From Stromatinia cepivora (taxonomy: Eukaryota; Ascomycota; Leotiomycetes; Helotiales; Sclerotiniaceae), in the NCBI GenBank assembly GCA_014898415.1, contig RCTD01000001.1, positions 4,154,001 through 4,218,000 of the forward strand: a stretch of 64,000 nt of DNA, given 5' to 3'. Positions 21,298-33,420 of the stretch are shown here, one piece after another. The position numbers were made by a program, and so were the translations under genes. Positions within the stretch are counted from its first letter, which is position 1. Each line of letters begins with the position of its first letter. Below the pieces are notes generated by a model. That model ran no database searches, had not been told where the DNA came from, and was given only the letters and a program-made list of their open reading frames with translations.

Positions 21298-24200
21298 GTG
21301 GAGAAGGTGAAGGAATCTGTGGGTAGTGGGAAGGGGCTCGGGGAGTCTAGTAGGTCGTCTGGGAGACGTTAAGAGTTTGATTAGATGAATTGATTTAGGG
21401 GAATCGAGTATTAGGGTTGAGTATTGAAGGTTGAAGGTTGAGTGTTGGGTGTTGAAGGTTGGATATTGGCGTACTTGAATATGTGGGTGGGCGTTTGGGT
21501 GATTGTTTACTCATTTATCATGTATTTTAGTACTAGTATTCATGAAATTTAAAAGGGATTGTTGATACCAACGATATATCTCCAAATCTCATGTACTATA
21601 TATGTTCAAACACAAGGCTAAGAAGAAGGTGTTTGCGAGATCTAATTAATAAGAAATATAAATAATCTATTAAATTAGAAAAAGCTTTGTCACACGTCTA
21701 ATTAGATCTACTAATCCCCCTTTCTATCCGACATATATACTTTGTTTCAACATTCCAACATTTTCTAATTATCTCCCTGCAACCTCAACACCTGTCGGTT
21801 CCAATTTCCAACTTCCAACTTCCAATTTCCAACCCACAACCCTTGGTGAATTTAATATTTAAATATTAAATAAGCTTCTAATCTACACCTTTTCCTTCTT
21901 TATCTTTCTTCCATTTTGATAAAAATTAGTTTATATCTTTAGCTCTCTTTCCTTCGTTTTATTTTAATATCATGTACACCCCATGTATTATTTACAGAAT
22001 AATCTTACAGCCGCACTACAAGCTTAAGATATATCTGGACTTGGGGTAATCTGATAATCGAAAGGAAAGGGGGGATGGGGTAAGATATAAGAATAAGAGT
22101 ACTATATCAGTGTTGTATAGTAATTATTTATTTCATAGGTGGCTATTTACAAGGATGAGTAGATCAAGATAAAGGAAGTATAAATTATATTATAAATTAT
22201 GTTATTAATTATAATAATGTGATATTGGAGGTCAAGTCAGAAGAAGTAGGGGCTAGAGATATCGAGCTGTTATAAAACACGGATTTACTTTCAATTTCTA
22301 AATACCGGTATAAAAATAACAATAAGGTATCTCCGCGCCTGATACAATAGTTCATAAATTTAAATTGCTTATATGGAAAAAAAAATTTGGGTCTTAGAAC
22401 TAGGTAGAAGAAAGTTGTTGATATAATCTTACCTCGAAGGATAAACCAACCAATACTCAGCAATCAATATTACAGCGACGACTCAAAGAAACATGATTAT
22501 TTTATTAGCAGGATTATCAGACACCGATATGCTATACATATAAAAATTCCAGCATTCCCAAATCCTCGACGAATGCTCTATCCAGCAGTTTGGGACTTTG
22601 AAGCGGCCAACTGTTATCTCATTAGCGATTTCCAGCGCGGCTATCCAGACTACCTACAAATATATAAGCACCATTGTATATCACTGCGTAAGCTGACGCT
22701 CTTCAACTTGACTGCTGAATGTTTCGAATGTGTTGGGTTTAGAATGAGAGGGTTCCAACATTCTTAATTGTTCAGGAAACCGCGCCTCTCTTTTGCGTGA
22801 ATATAAGCGCCATAGCATAAAGCTCTCTCGTTCTCGTGACGGTGTAAACGACTCGCAGTGGGGAAAAATCTAATTCGAAGTTATTGATGATATTTCATAC
22901 CATTGTAATCTGCGCGTTTGAGGAAGCCGCGGCCGCGGAAATATTTATCGAACACGAAGATCACACATAATCATGGTTAATAAGCTTGCTTTGATAATCA
23001 CATCACTTGAATTGAGTAAGATACCTCTCAAAAATAGATTGTCTATTCCCAACAACCACGCCAGACATATGCTGAGATCGATACCAAGAAAACAAAATGT
23101 CCCAAGTAGTGATCCGGGAGACGGTGTTTTCCCCAACCTATCATCACAGCAGCCAGCCTTGTGTTTTTGACGCCACATTCACAGCAGGCTGCCTAAGCGC
23201 CTGAAATGTGATAATGTGAGTGATTGTGTTCACCGAAAATGCCACAATTCATATCATTGGAGGTCCACAAAAATTGAGGCTCCTGATAACGATACTCATG
23301 TCTAGATTGGAGCGTGGAGGGGTAGACCCGATACACCAAGTCTTGTTGTACATGCAGGCAGAAGTAGTTCGTGATGCTGTACAACACAAACGCGGAGAAT
23401 GTAAGATACACTGCATTATACATTTTACATCGTGGCATTGTTCGTATTAGGGCAATAGATCCCTCACACCAAAACGCAGAAAAACAACAAAATAGGAACT
23501 AGACAAAAGGGACACGAGTGAAGGGACAATGAAGATAAGAATGCTATTCCAGATGTTGTCCCGTGATACAGCGACGAGTACTAACATTGTTTTTAGTGAT
23601 GTTACGTGGGGATGGTTGTTACTGGTTGAGTTTTAGACTTCTAAATTTAAGCGCTGTCTCAAGAAGGATGCGGCTTTACGCCCGGTTTATGAGATGAGGG
23701 GTAATAAACGTTGAGCAAGGTTTGACTTTCAGCTACTTCTCGGAGTGGCTTTATGGGCGTACATGATGTTCCAGAAGATGAGCAGCAGGCGGGGTTATTT
23801 TCTGCAGCCTTCTCGATGGTTTTGTCAATCGCATGGTATCTCAGGATACCTATCAAACTTAACGTATCGAGATATTAATGTAATGAATGTATAGTAGAAT
23901 AACTGGAGATTGTATCCTTGGTTACATGCCCGGCCACCAGTGGCTCGGTACGAGGTAATATTTGTACGCCCGCCGGCGTATGCCCAAGTAAGGCTAAGAA
24001 CTGAAGCTTACCGCAACATCGAAACACCCGTTTCTATCGACAATCACGCACTTGCTGTCTCGATCAAAAGCAAATGACGTACATGAGATCCTGAAGGAAA
24101 ACAATACTAATGATGATGATCAGGTACTAAGTCACAGGAGTAACAAAAGAATCTTCATAATGAACATGAGGGGTAATTTTCAAAGACTCGTGACACGCTC

Positions 24201-27199
24201 TTGGAAGTCTTGGTAGGGATATGGTGGGGACATCTAAGTGGGATGTCATGAAAGTAGATTATATCTTTTCTGCGCGTTTGACGCAATTGAATACTTGGGA
24301 TCCTAGAGTTCAAAGAAAGTCCTTTGACTTGGAAGTGGAGTCTAGAGGATAAGAAAAGGTGGATGTGATTCGAATTCAGGTATCAATTCCAAAACAAACA
24401 GAGTCCCCGGATCAACGACGACCCCATGGACTATTAGAACGGTCCAGCTTGTGCCGATCAAGAGCACTTATCGGTATAGGACTCGTCATATCTAGGTATT
24501 CGTGGTTGAAGAATAGAGAGAATTGGTGGAATATCATAATGGTGGTGGAGTGGTGGGTTTAGTGCTGTATGGTATGAAGTAATGGTGGCTGTATGTAAAA
24601 AAAAAGCACTGGATGAGAGCTTGTACACATATGAATACAGGCCCAACAGTGGCCCCAGATGCCTGAATTTTCGCTTGATTAGACCATTGTTGTGGTCTAA
24701 TGAGAGGCCTTGAACGCTGTAAATATTGAATACGTGGTGCCAAAGGAATTGATTGACCTAAATGATCATATTTAGATATGAAAAAAGCTGAAATCCAAAG
24801 ATCGTCTAGCATTATGTTGAAGGATGGGGGGGATTCGAAGAAAGTATCCATTGCGAAAGGTGTCTCTTTATAGTATTTACTGGATTGTTTTGATGACATT
24901 GAGGGATTGATAAACATTGTCTCCCTTAACCTTATCCGAGGTCCCGCCATAGTCTTAAATTTTAGTCAAAGTTCTTTCCTCCAGCGGCGGGATGTCCGCT
25001 ATCAAATGGACCTTTTTCGAACTTCCCTTTCATAAGGGGAGGGAAACTTAAGAAAAAGTTCAGATGATCTCGCCATATTGAGTGAAACCCAAAACCCAAA
25101 TCATCTTCTTCTCCACCTCACTAGCAACTCTAACTGGCCTCGATACTTGGCATCTGAATTTGGTAAGTTGACGAGTCGAGTTTGAAAGATACTCTCCAAT
25201 ATACGGAGTAAAGCAACTCTTTTCGTCGAATTATATTTTTGTATGAAATATAGAGGGTCCACAGAAACATTCATTGGGATTGTTGGGACTGAGGGGTTAA
25301 GCAAGTCAAAATGAATGATACTGGTTTGGCTGAAACAGAAAGCCATGAAAAGTCAGCTCAGATTGGATGGCGAAGCAGCCGATGGAGGACAAGGAAGTCT
25401 TCGCGTCTGCATTACTTCAAGAAAATCATACAAAAAATCATACAGTAAGCAGAAGACAGGTATTTACTAGGATGATGGCGACTTTTTGCAGTTGATAGGT
25501 GAACCTACGTGTTCCTGAATACAGAGTAGAGGTCATGAGTTCTGCGACCCCATTTTGGTGACAGTAAACCCGCGAATGCCCTGGCTTTAGTACATGATGT
25601 ATGTGCTTTTGATGTGCGGGAGATCTGTCGCCAAACGCGGTACAGATATTGTTGATTGTTTTGAAAGTGGAATGAATTCTTTGAAGATCCTGATAGGGTT
25701 TCCGATAAAACGTGAAGAAGGTTTAGCTTTGAACCTTTTTTCGAGGTGATTCAGGTGAAGCTTCGGATATTTCTCTGTTTCTTGGTGCACGAGTGATCAG
25801 AGGGAAAATAACCATCGATTGTCGTTAAGACCTGCCAAACTAATGCTCGAGATACCTAAGGTGTATGCATGAAATTCCAGAAGAAGTTGTTATGTTGATG
25901 GAAGTACGAAGAAGAGTACAGGATGGGGCAGATGGGGGTTATCTTTGCATGTTATCTATTGCATGTTGCATGGTGATTTGCATGATAATAGTTCTAGTTA
26001 CACGACATGAAATTTATAATCTGAGGTCTCGGTTCAAGAACACCTCTACACCTCTACACCTCTAGATTAGAGTATGGAAACAAGAGGACAAGAAGATGGA
26101 CCATATAAAATTGATAGATTTTGATATGCCGGAGTCACAGAGAATAAAAAAAGTCGGGCCTTGATGCAGGCGACGTTCCATTTTGATCTTATTCATCCAT
26201 TCAGGGGAGTAGAAAAAGAGGGGAGAAAAATGATAAAAGGGGTGTGATGACAGTAACCTTCGTACCTGACTTTATCCGGTATATCTGACGTTAGCTATAA
26301 ACCCCCGCTTCTTCAATTACTACGGAATAGATGTTCTGTTCTTTTGCGGCTACTCCAACTATAATCACAGTTGTATTGGCGGTAAAAGAATTTATTATTG
26401 GGAAAAAGATGGTGACTGAATTTCTACGTCGATTATCCATAAGCTTGGAATAACCTAGATGAATGTGGACAAACCTCTTCATTAGTGACATTCAAGTTAC
26501 TCAAGTTGTGCAGCAGAACGTGGTGGTCTCATGCACTCTAGTCTGAAGCTTTTTACTGGTTCATCCATCACCAATGAATTGAAAGGTCTTTCGATCACGT
26601 CCACTTCCATCCGGAGTTCCCATCATTTGTTTATTTACTTGTTTTTGGATGAGTGACTCTGAATGCGGTGATGGACTGATTCTCTAAGCTGGGTGATAGA
26701 ATTGATGCTTGACTTCGAACCACAATAAAGTGGAAATGTTACATACCAGTATGAGTAACCTCGTAGACACTATATTCATTTTGCCCATCATAAGGTACCT
26801 GGTGGCCATGAGTCTCAGATGTTTTTTTACATCACAGCTCAACCAACTCAGCTGAATTGGTTGATACTAAATTCTAACCACTTTTTACTTTATACCATAC
26901 GATTCCTAAACAAGCTGTGCTGCATCTATTGCCCGTTCAACGACTTGGCTCCGCTTCTATTCGATCGTCGGTATCATTGTGGCGCGTGTTGGTTTGTTAG
27001 ATCTACCACCGCTATTGAGACGTCCTCGAATCCTTCCGCTGTGGAGAATCTGATACTTTCACGTCAGGCTCTACTCAACTCAACTCTGTTCTCTACCAGT
27101 CAGTCGATCGAAAGGGACCAGGCTGTCTTCCCCAAATATCTAGCCCAGGCCAGGCTTACCTCATTATTATCTCCAGAGTCTCACACATACATATCATAC
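21298..27199. other. long gene-poor region
   Basis: Nearly 6 kb without a supportable gene. GGTTGAA-type iterations at 21,410-21,470 and TTCCAACTTCC iterations at 21,800-21,840 flank an AT-rich stretch. The longest frame is a minus-strand 138-codon ORF (24,534-24,950) that begins MAGPRIRLRETMFINPSMSS. It has no recognised domain and ends in a Pro/Thr tail. An 81-codon minus frame (25,101-25,346) is similarly uninformative. I saw no tRNA, terminal repeat or AT-rich RIP block. Fragments of decayed genes are possible. Confidence 0.45.
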
Positions 27200-29225
27200 A
27201 GGACTCAGCGTTGTATCGTATGGTTATAATTCTTTCAGTTGCATCACTCCATCATATCACCCCCAACAGATCGAGTTGAGTCAAATCATTCAGCGTCATA
27301 TTTACCTTTTATTATACCAAGGCCCAAGACACACGAGGTTCACTTATTTTGCCCTGCCTCATTCCCCATTGATGTTGATGTTGATTTGAAGTTCTGGGAC
27401 AATTCAATGCTTCAGTGTTCCAAACAAAGTTAAATCTATTCATTCATTATTCACCATCGAACCGGATACTTCCCTTTCAAAGGTCGTCTAATCATAAATC
27501 ATCCAAGGCTTATCAACTCATTCAAATTCTGACAATCATAACTTGGAACAGCCTAAAGCATTTTTTTCAGTTATACGACATTCTACAGAAACCTCGTCCT
27601 ATCATTCGTGAATAGAATCGGGGAGTGGATGTCCCGACTGGGACCATTTCTTTCGCGAATCGTAATTGTCAGGACGACAGTTCACCGCCTCGCTGTCTTC
27701 CCCCATATCATATCGCCCTATATCCTTATTTGATACTACTACTCCGTACACTTGCTGCGGTTGCCAATGCGATTCTACTGAGCCTGGTACCTTGACCGAC
27801 GAATAATACTATTTACTAGAGAGACGTCAAGATTTTCGATATTATACAAAGGATACGATACGTTCATTCGTTCACTATTCTTCGAGCCAGTTGAACCAGG
27901 AAAGCGGAGTATTACCATTACTTCTTACCATATCTATTCCCAGTAATAATAAGGCGGGGACCAGATCAATCCACCAGGAATTCTTTGGGAATCTATTCAA
28001 ATCCTCAATATCACCGTCATTCCCCATATATCCTTATTGAGTACCCATTGGAATCCTTTCTCCTCTTTTTTTGGTCCCTTCGTTTTGGTGTGTTTACTTT
28101 TTTACCTTGTGTATAGAGTATTCGCACAAAACAAAATAATACCAATCAATTATTCTTAACATACATCAAATCAAGTCATCATCATTACATTCTCAAATAC
28201 AATCCCAGTACGAAAATATCATTACGAGTATTCTCTCTTACCTGGAAATTGGAGACTTCATCCATCCATCCGTCTTCTTCTTCTTCTTCGCTATTCACCT
28301 CTCACGACGACCGGGCGGAGCCATTCTCTGTATACATCCGATCCCAAAGGCAAATTTGTACACATCATTCTCCTATCTTTTCTATTTCTCCAGTTCTTTT
28401 TCTTATAGAACAATCTTGAAGGAGGTTATAAATCGCCACAAGCTTACGGAAGACTTTTTGCTGGTTTCACGGGATTTTAACTGGTTTCCGTCCTCCCGTT
28501 GGTTTTGCTGCGGCTTGCTGAGTCAAGACATCACCAATTTGGTTTTAACATCGTCTTGGTATCTTCAATCAATTGCCAATCAATTCTAACCTCTTCTTCG
28601 GACTTTTCAATCTTTGCCTTAGCATTCCTACGTGGTTCGCATTTCGGTCCCTTGGTTGGAGCCCGTTTTCATCCCATAGGGTAGATTAGGATTAACTGGA
28701 GAGTCCGTGACCTCATTCACTACCCAAGCCCGCCCTGGACCTGGACTTCTGGAGATTTTCAAGGATTGGAGAAGATCGGATCCAAGATATTCATCCCTAA
28801 ATATCTCAACTTTCCTCTCAATTATCCTTCTCTAATTAAACAGCCTTCAAACCCTTTTCATATCGACTATAATTCTATCGATATTTGAATAGTAAATCCT
28901 TTCAACTCTTTTAACTTTGAATCATTTCAAACAACCTTCCTTTTTACAACATTCTTTAATATAATATCAGCTTTACAACTTTCGTCATTGCAATCGATAG
29001 ATTTCCATCTTCAATCTTAGCAACAGATCAATAACGACATCGACATCGACATCGACATCAACACCGACATCGACATTGAGAACCCATTTCCACCCGATTC
29101 TTCGTTTGCTTCACGACGACAATGCAATAGATTAGTTACGAAAGTTCTACAATTTTACGAGCAAGAAATCACGCAATTCCTTCCCTCATTAACTCGAACC
29201 TAGTACCCTCATTTCTCTTCCCACC
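27200..29225 (+). promoter_or_regulatory. pyrimidine-rich promoter/5' leader of the J-domain gene
   Basis: For almost 2 kb upstream of the ATG at 29,226 the + strand is rich in C and T (TCTTCTTCTTCTTCTTCG at about 28,274, TTTCCTCTCAATTATCC) and poor in purine runs. It carries many short ATG-stop frames, which would act as upstream ORFs if transcribed. A CGACAT iteration lies at 29,035-29,076. Long CT-rich leaders are common before fungal regulatory genes. That this is transcribed leader rather than promoter is inference; a 5' intron is possible. Confidence 0.4.
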
Positions 29226-31226
29226 ATGAGTTCACAACCACTTCCAGATCCATATAAAATTCTCGGTGTTGAAAAAGACGCGACATTACCTCAAATTCGA
29301 TTAGCACATCGAAAGCTTGTTCTCCAGTGTCACCCGGACAAAGTTCAAGATCCTAAATTAAAGGCAATAAAGGTTGATGAGTTTCAAAAGGTCCAAGAAG
29401 CATACGAAATACTTAGTGATGTATCGAGAAGATCAGAGTATGACCAAACAGTCAAGTTACAGAAGTTGAAGGAAGAGTTGAACAAGAATTCGACGTCGAC
29501 TTCGACTCCGACTCCGGCCTCGACTAGTAGTAAAACTTATGAATACAATGTTAGGACTGCAGGACCCAGAACGACAACTTATAGTTCCTCATATCCAAAG
29601 ACTTCGCAAAAACCACCGAAAGAGTCGAATGTATATTCAAAACCGCCACCGAGATCTTATGAGGATTTGTATGATGAACCTGCGAGACCATCTGTAAGGA
29701 GATCAAAAACGACAACTAGAGATTCGGATAGAGATGAGAGGGATCGACGAAGGCAGCAGGAGGAAGATGATAGGGAGAAGTTAAGACGAAAGATGGAGAA
29801 GGAAACAAAACGTGATCATGGGGATCGAAAGAAGTCTCGCGACAAGGAGAAGAGACGTGGCACAGAGGAGAAAGTACGCCCAGGAACATATGTGGAGGAT
29901 GAGTCCAGTGAGGATGACTATCGACGAAAAGCCGAACGAGCGCGAAGGGAGGACGCAATAAGAGCTGAAGCTGCTGCTCGGGCTCAAAAAGAGCGAGAGG
30001 CTCGAGATCGGGAACACAGAGAATGGGAGCACCGTGAAAGAGAACGAGAATTACGCGACAGGGAGAGGGAAAGAGAGCGAGAGCGAGAGCGAGAACCGCC
30101 TGCTGTGAAAGACTCGCCGATGGGAGATAAATGGAAAGATCATATGGTAAATGCGGCACGTTATGTGCAAGCTTCACGTAGAGAGTCGGATATCAAACCA
30201 GAGGTGCCACCAGCGCCACCTGCAATGCCTACGATGCGTCGTGCAGACACCTTTGCTGCGCCATCATCTGGACCATACAATATCCGATTTGAGGTACGCC
30301 CTCCTGCCTATGATAATCATAGTGATGACGAGGTACCGCGGAGATCTTCAGCAGCACGACCATCACGACGTTCTGTAGAGACTCCTTCGAAAAGTAAGGA
30401 TACGCCAAAGTCAACTAGAAGATCAACTAGGGAGTCACCGTTTGTCAATACCGCATCGACTTCACCTCCTACGAAACCAACTCTTCACAAACAATATTCG
30501 GAACCACCGATAGTTGGAGTTGCTGCGGGTAGACGAGAACCTAGTCGGTCGAAAACAGAGTATCCTCGAGAACCACCTCCACCACCTTTATTTACTAGAG
30601 CAGCTACATTTACACAAGGGATGGGTACAAAGGAAGACAGGGGTCGTGGACCAAGCCGAATGGTTCAGGAACCGGATTCGGACTCCGATTCTGGGTCTGA
30701 TTCAGAGTCTCCGTCACCCACACCACAATATTCTCATGTTAGACAGCCTCGACGTGAAGCTCCTGAACCTACTGGTACTACCAAAACTTACGTCATCGGC
30801 AGTAACGGGCGAAGTGAACTAAAGGGTTCTTCCTATCGATCGGATCTCCGCGATGATGCTTACACAAAGCGAAATCGAAGTCCGTCGCCTCGTCGAGCTA
30901 CTCGTCCTCCCTTGACACGAAGTGCTGGAAGTTCTTCTCGTCAAGTGCGATCCCAATCACGAGGATATCACCCGACATCAGCACCCGAGCCAACTGAGCC
31001 CATAGTCCTCACTGCTCAACCACCCAGATCTCGAGAGCCTTCTAGGGGTGCAAGTCGTGGTGCATATCCACCACAATACAATGTAAACTTTGCCGCTCCA
31101 ATTACACCAGATAACATTGTTTATTCGACCGGAACCCAATATGTTGATCGCAGAAACACCGAATCGGGACATCATCGCGATTATCCGCCCTATTCCACAG
31201 CTCGTGGTCGTGAGTCGGTCTACTAA
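29226..31226 (+). CDS. J-domain (DnaJ/Hsp40) protein with long disordered tail, 666 aa
   Basis: Single exon. The N-terminal J domain (residues about 8-73) reads DPYKILGVEKDATLPQIR, then the invariant HPD at 36-38 (QCHPDKVQ), and closes with EAYEILSDVSRRSEYDQ. It should therefore stimulate Hsp70 ATPase activity. Neither a Gly/Phe region nor a Cys-rich zinc domain follows, so it is a class C (type III) J protein. Residues about 75-300 are highly charged, with RDRERERERE-like runs that would form a single alpha helix or coiled coil. Residues 300-666 are disordered, rich in Ser, Pro, Arg and Tyr, with an acidic DSDSDSGSDSES segment near 480. There is no signal peptide or membrane helix. Similar long-tailed J proteins occur widely in filamentous fungi; the client is unknown to me. 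Confidence 0.9.
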   Translation: MSSQPLPDPYKILGVEKDATLPQIRLAHRKLVLQCHPDKVQDPKLKAIKVDEFQKVQEAYEILSDVSRRSEYDQTVKLQKLKEELNKNSTSTSTPTPASTSSKTYEYNVRTAGPRTTTYSSSYPKTSQKPPKESNVYSKPPPRSYEDLYDEPARPSVRRSKTTTRDSDRDERDRRRQQEEDDREKLRRKMEKETKRDHGDRKKSRDKEKRRGTEEKVRPGTYVEDESSEDDYRRKAERARREDAIRAEAAARAQKEREARDREHREWEHRERERELRDREREREREREREPPAVKDSPMGDKWKDHMVNAARYVQASRRESDIKPEVPPAPPAMPTMRRADTFAAPSSGPYNIRFEVRPPAYDNHSDDEVPRRSSAARPSRRSVETPSKSKDTPKSTRRSTRESPFVNTASTSPPTKPTLHKQYSEPPIVGVAAGRREPSRSKTEYPREPPPPPLFTRAATFTQGMGTKEDRGRGPSRMVQEPDSDSDSGSDSESPSPTPQYSHVRQPRREAPEPTGTTKTYVIGSNGRSELKGSSYRSDLRDDAYTKRNRSPSPRRATRPPLTRSAGSSSRQVRSQSRGYHPTSAPEPTEPIVLTAQPPRSREPSRGASRGAYPPQYNVNFAAPITPDNIVYSTGTQYVDRRNTESGHHRDYPPYSTARGRESVY

Positions 31227-33420
31227 GCATTTGCTCCACACCAAATATTTTCTCTTCTACGATTTGCTACATAAATTACCTTTCTTGTACTGACACCGAC
31301 TTTTTAAACACCATACCCCTTTTTATACAGTAACGACAGCACAGTACAGCACATTATGATTCCCCACTTTTCTTTTTCCCAGTTTTTCTGATATTATTTT
31401 TTTTTTTTACTTTTTTTTTTACGGGGATAAGACGAACACGACGAATTATGCAATAAATCAGACAGACTGTAGCAGCTAGCTAATTGGGTCGAGAAGATGA
31501 GAGAAAATTTTCTTCGCTATATATAGCAAAAAAAAGAAGATAAGAAAACATTAAAAAATTCTTTCTTACCTCTCACTTTTCGACTCGCTTTCTTCTGCTC
31601 TAAGTCGCTGCAAAAGTCTGAAATTTGCTATTGCATTGAATCGGGTCAATTATTCATCGTTGTTGTAGTTTTATGAATGGGTGGTACTTTGGACTCTGGG
31701 TGGGTGGATTTTTTTTTTGTTTTTGGATTGGGTATGCAGTCTCACGATGGAAAGGAAGGGAGGAAAGAGGATGAAATTGATGGATTTACATACGGGAAAG
31801 AGATGAGATGATTGATTTTTTTTTGCGGCATTTGTTTGCGTGAGAGCATGGATGGTTAGCTGAGAATCATTTGGATCAGCATGATATATGGATGGATTTC
31901 ACATGGAAGGAGTTGAAGTTTGAGGCTGGGAGATATTCTTGAAAGCAGAGAGAAGAGATATATGATGTGGTGAGATGAGGGAATAAGGATATAATTGAAG
32001 ATACATGCAGACCAGTGGTTTACATACCTGGGTGCTGATTGATGGATGGATGATGGATGATGGATGGAATGATAGATATGAGATATGATTGAATGAATGA
32101 ATGGAATTCTACAATGGCTAGTTTAAGTGATTCTGGGATTTTGTGAATGTGTGATTTGAATTTGATTTATGTGGGTGATTTTGTGATCGATTGTGACTGA
32201 CTATACTCACTCGTATAGTAAATGAGAAGTTAGAAGAGTGAGTATGAGGCGGGGGAGTTTGATGTTCATGAGGATATTGAATATTCAATGGTGAGAGGGC
32301 GTGAGTGTAGGGATGGTAGGAAATAGATGGGATGGGAGAATCTGAGTATGGGTATAAAGAATAGGATTATGAAGAGGGTAGATGAATTGGGATGGGATGG
32401 GATGGGGTGGGATGGAGATATATACCTAGTATCATGTAATTCATATCAGGGAGAATGGTGGGGAAGGGAATTTTAAATGTATGAGTTAGTGTAAATGTAT
32501 GGATATGAATTATCTTGGAGTACTTGGAGAGGTATTAAGGGTAGGTAGTAAGGGTAGGTAGTAAGGGGAGTAGAGAAATGATGATGCAATTGATTGATTG
32601 TTGTTAGTTGTTGTTAGGAATGGGAATGGGAAATGGAAAAAATGGAATGTGGATTTGATGAGAGGTGAGAGGTGAGAGGTGAGAGGTGAGAGGTGAGGTG
32701 AGATAAGATGGAGACGAGATAGGGGATTAGAATAATAGACTCTGATCGCGGTTGGTAAGTAGCGGATGGCTTTTATGAATGAAAGGGTATATATTTATGG
32801 TAGAAAATGGCGCTGAGGTGGGGGGAAGGGATGGTGAATTTAGAGGTTGTATGAGGTGGCCATGAGGTATTGTGGTGTGGTAGACTCTGGTGTAATGAAT
32901 ACTTAAGGTTGATTCTGTGTTGAACTGTATACCTACCTATTAGCTTTCTGTAGATGGGAGAAGAGTTGCGGACTGGAGTCTGGAGGGTGGTGGATAAGGG
33001 GTGGTTTGATGGATTGTATGCGCGGAATTGTGGAGTGAATAGAGAGAGGGTGAGAGTATCATCTAGGTATCCATTGTGTAATTCCATATCTGTGTAGTAG
33101 ATTTAGGTTATTTAGATATCATCTTGTTATATAAAGCTGTATATGAATGAATGAATGTACAGTCGCGATTCAAGCGAGGTGTATGTGCATCCTGCTAGTG
33201 AAAGAAGCACTTAGTACTATAAACAAAAGGAAAGGAGAGAATGAATAATGAATATGGACAACGATTGAACATTGTGGTATCTAAATTCCCAACGAGTAAA
33301 AAGAAATATAAGAAATTGGTATCCATCTATGCAGTATAAAAAAGCTCTGCCAGCCATCCCATCCACTATACCTCCCATATAATACACCATCTCTTCCCTT
33401 CCCCTTGGCCTTTCCACCCC
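31227..33420. other. intergenic region with purine-rich repeats
   Basis: No gene seen. The + strand is strongly G/A-rich from 31,730 to 33,100, with GATG iterations (GGATGGATGATGGATGATGG near 32,043), a GATGGGATGGG stretch near 32,390 and five to six copies of GAGAGGT at 32,660-32,700. Read on the minus strand this is pyrimidine-rich. It contains the 3' flanks of both converging genes (J-domain + and acyltransferase -). The 104-codon minus frame at 32,773-33,087 is repeat-derived and unconvincing. Confidence 0.5.

Noticed and set aside
21400..21480. GGTTGA-type iterations as telomere remnants
   Set aside because: The unit is irregular and does not match TTAGGG.
24534..24950. 138-codon minus ORF
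   Set aside because: No domain, low-complexity tail and no splice or leader context; too weak to call a gene.
29716..30177. 153-codon minus ORF
   Set aside because: Antisense shadow of the charged region of the J-domain gene.
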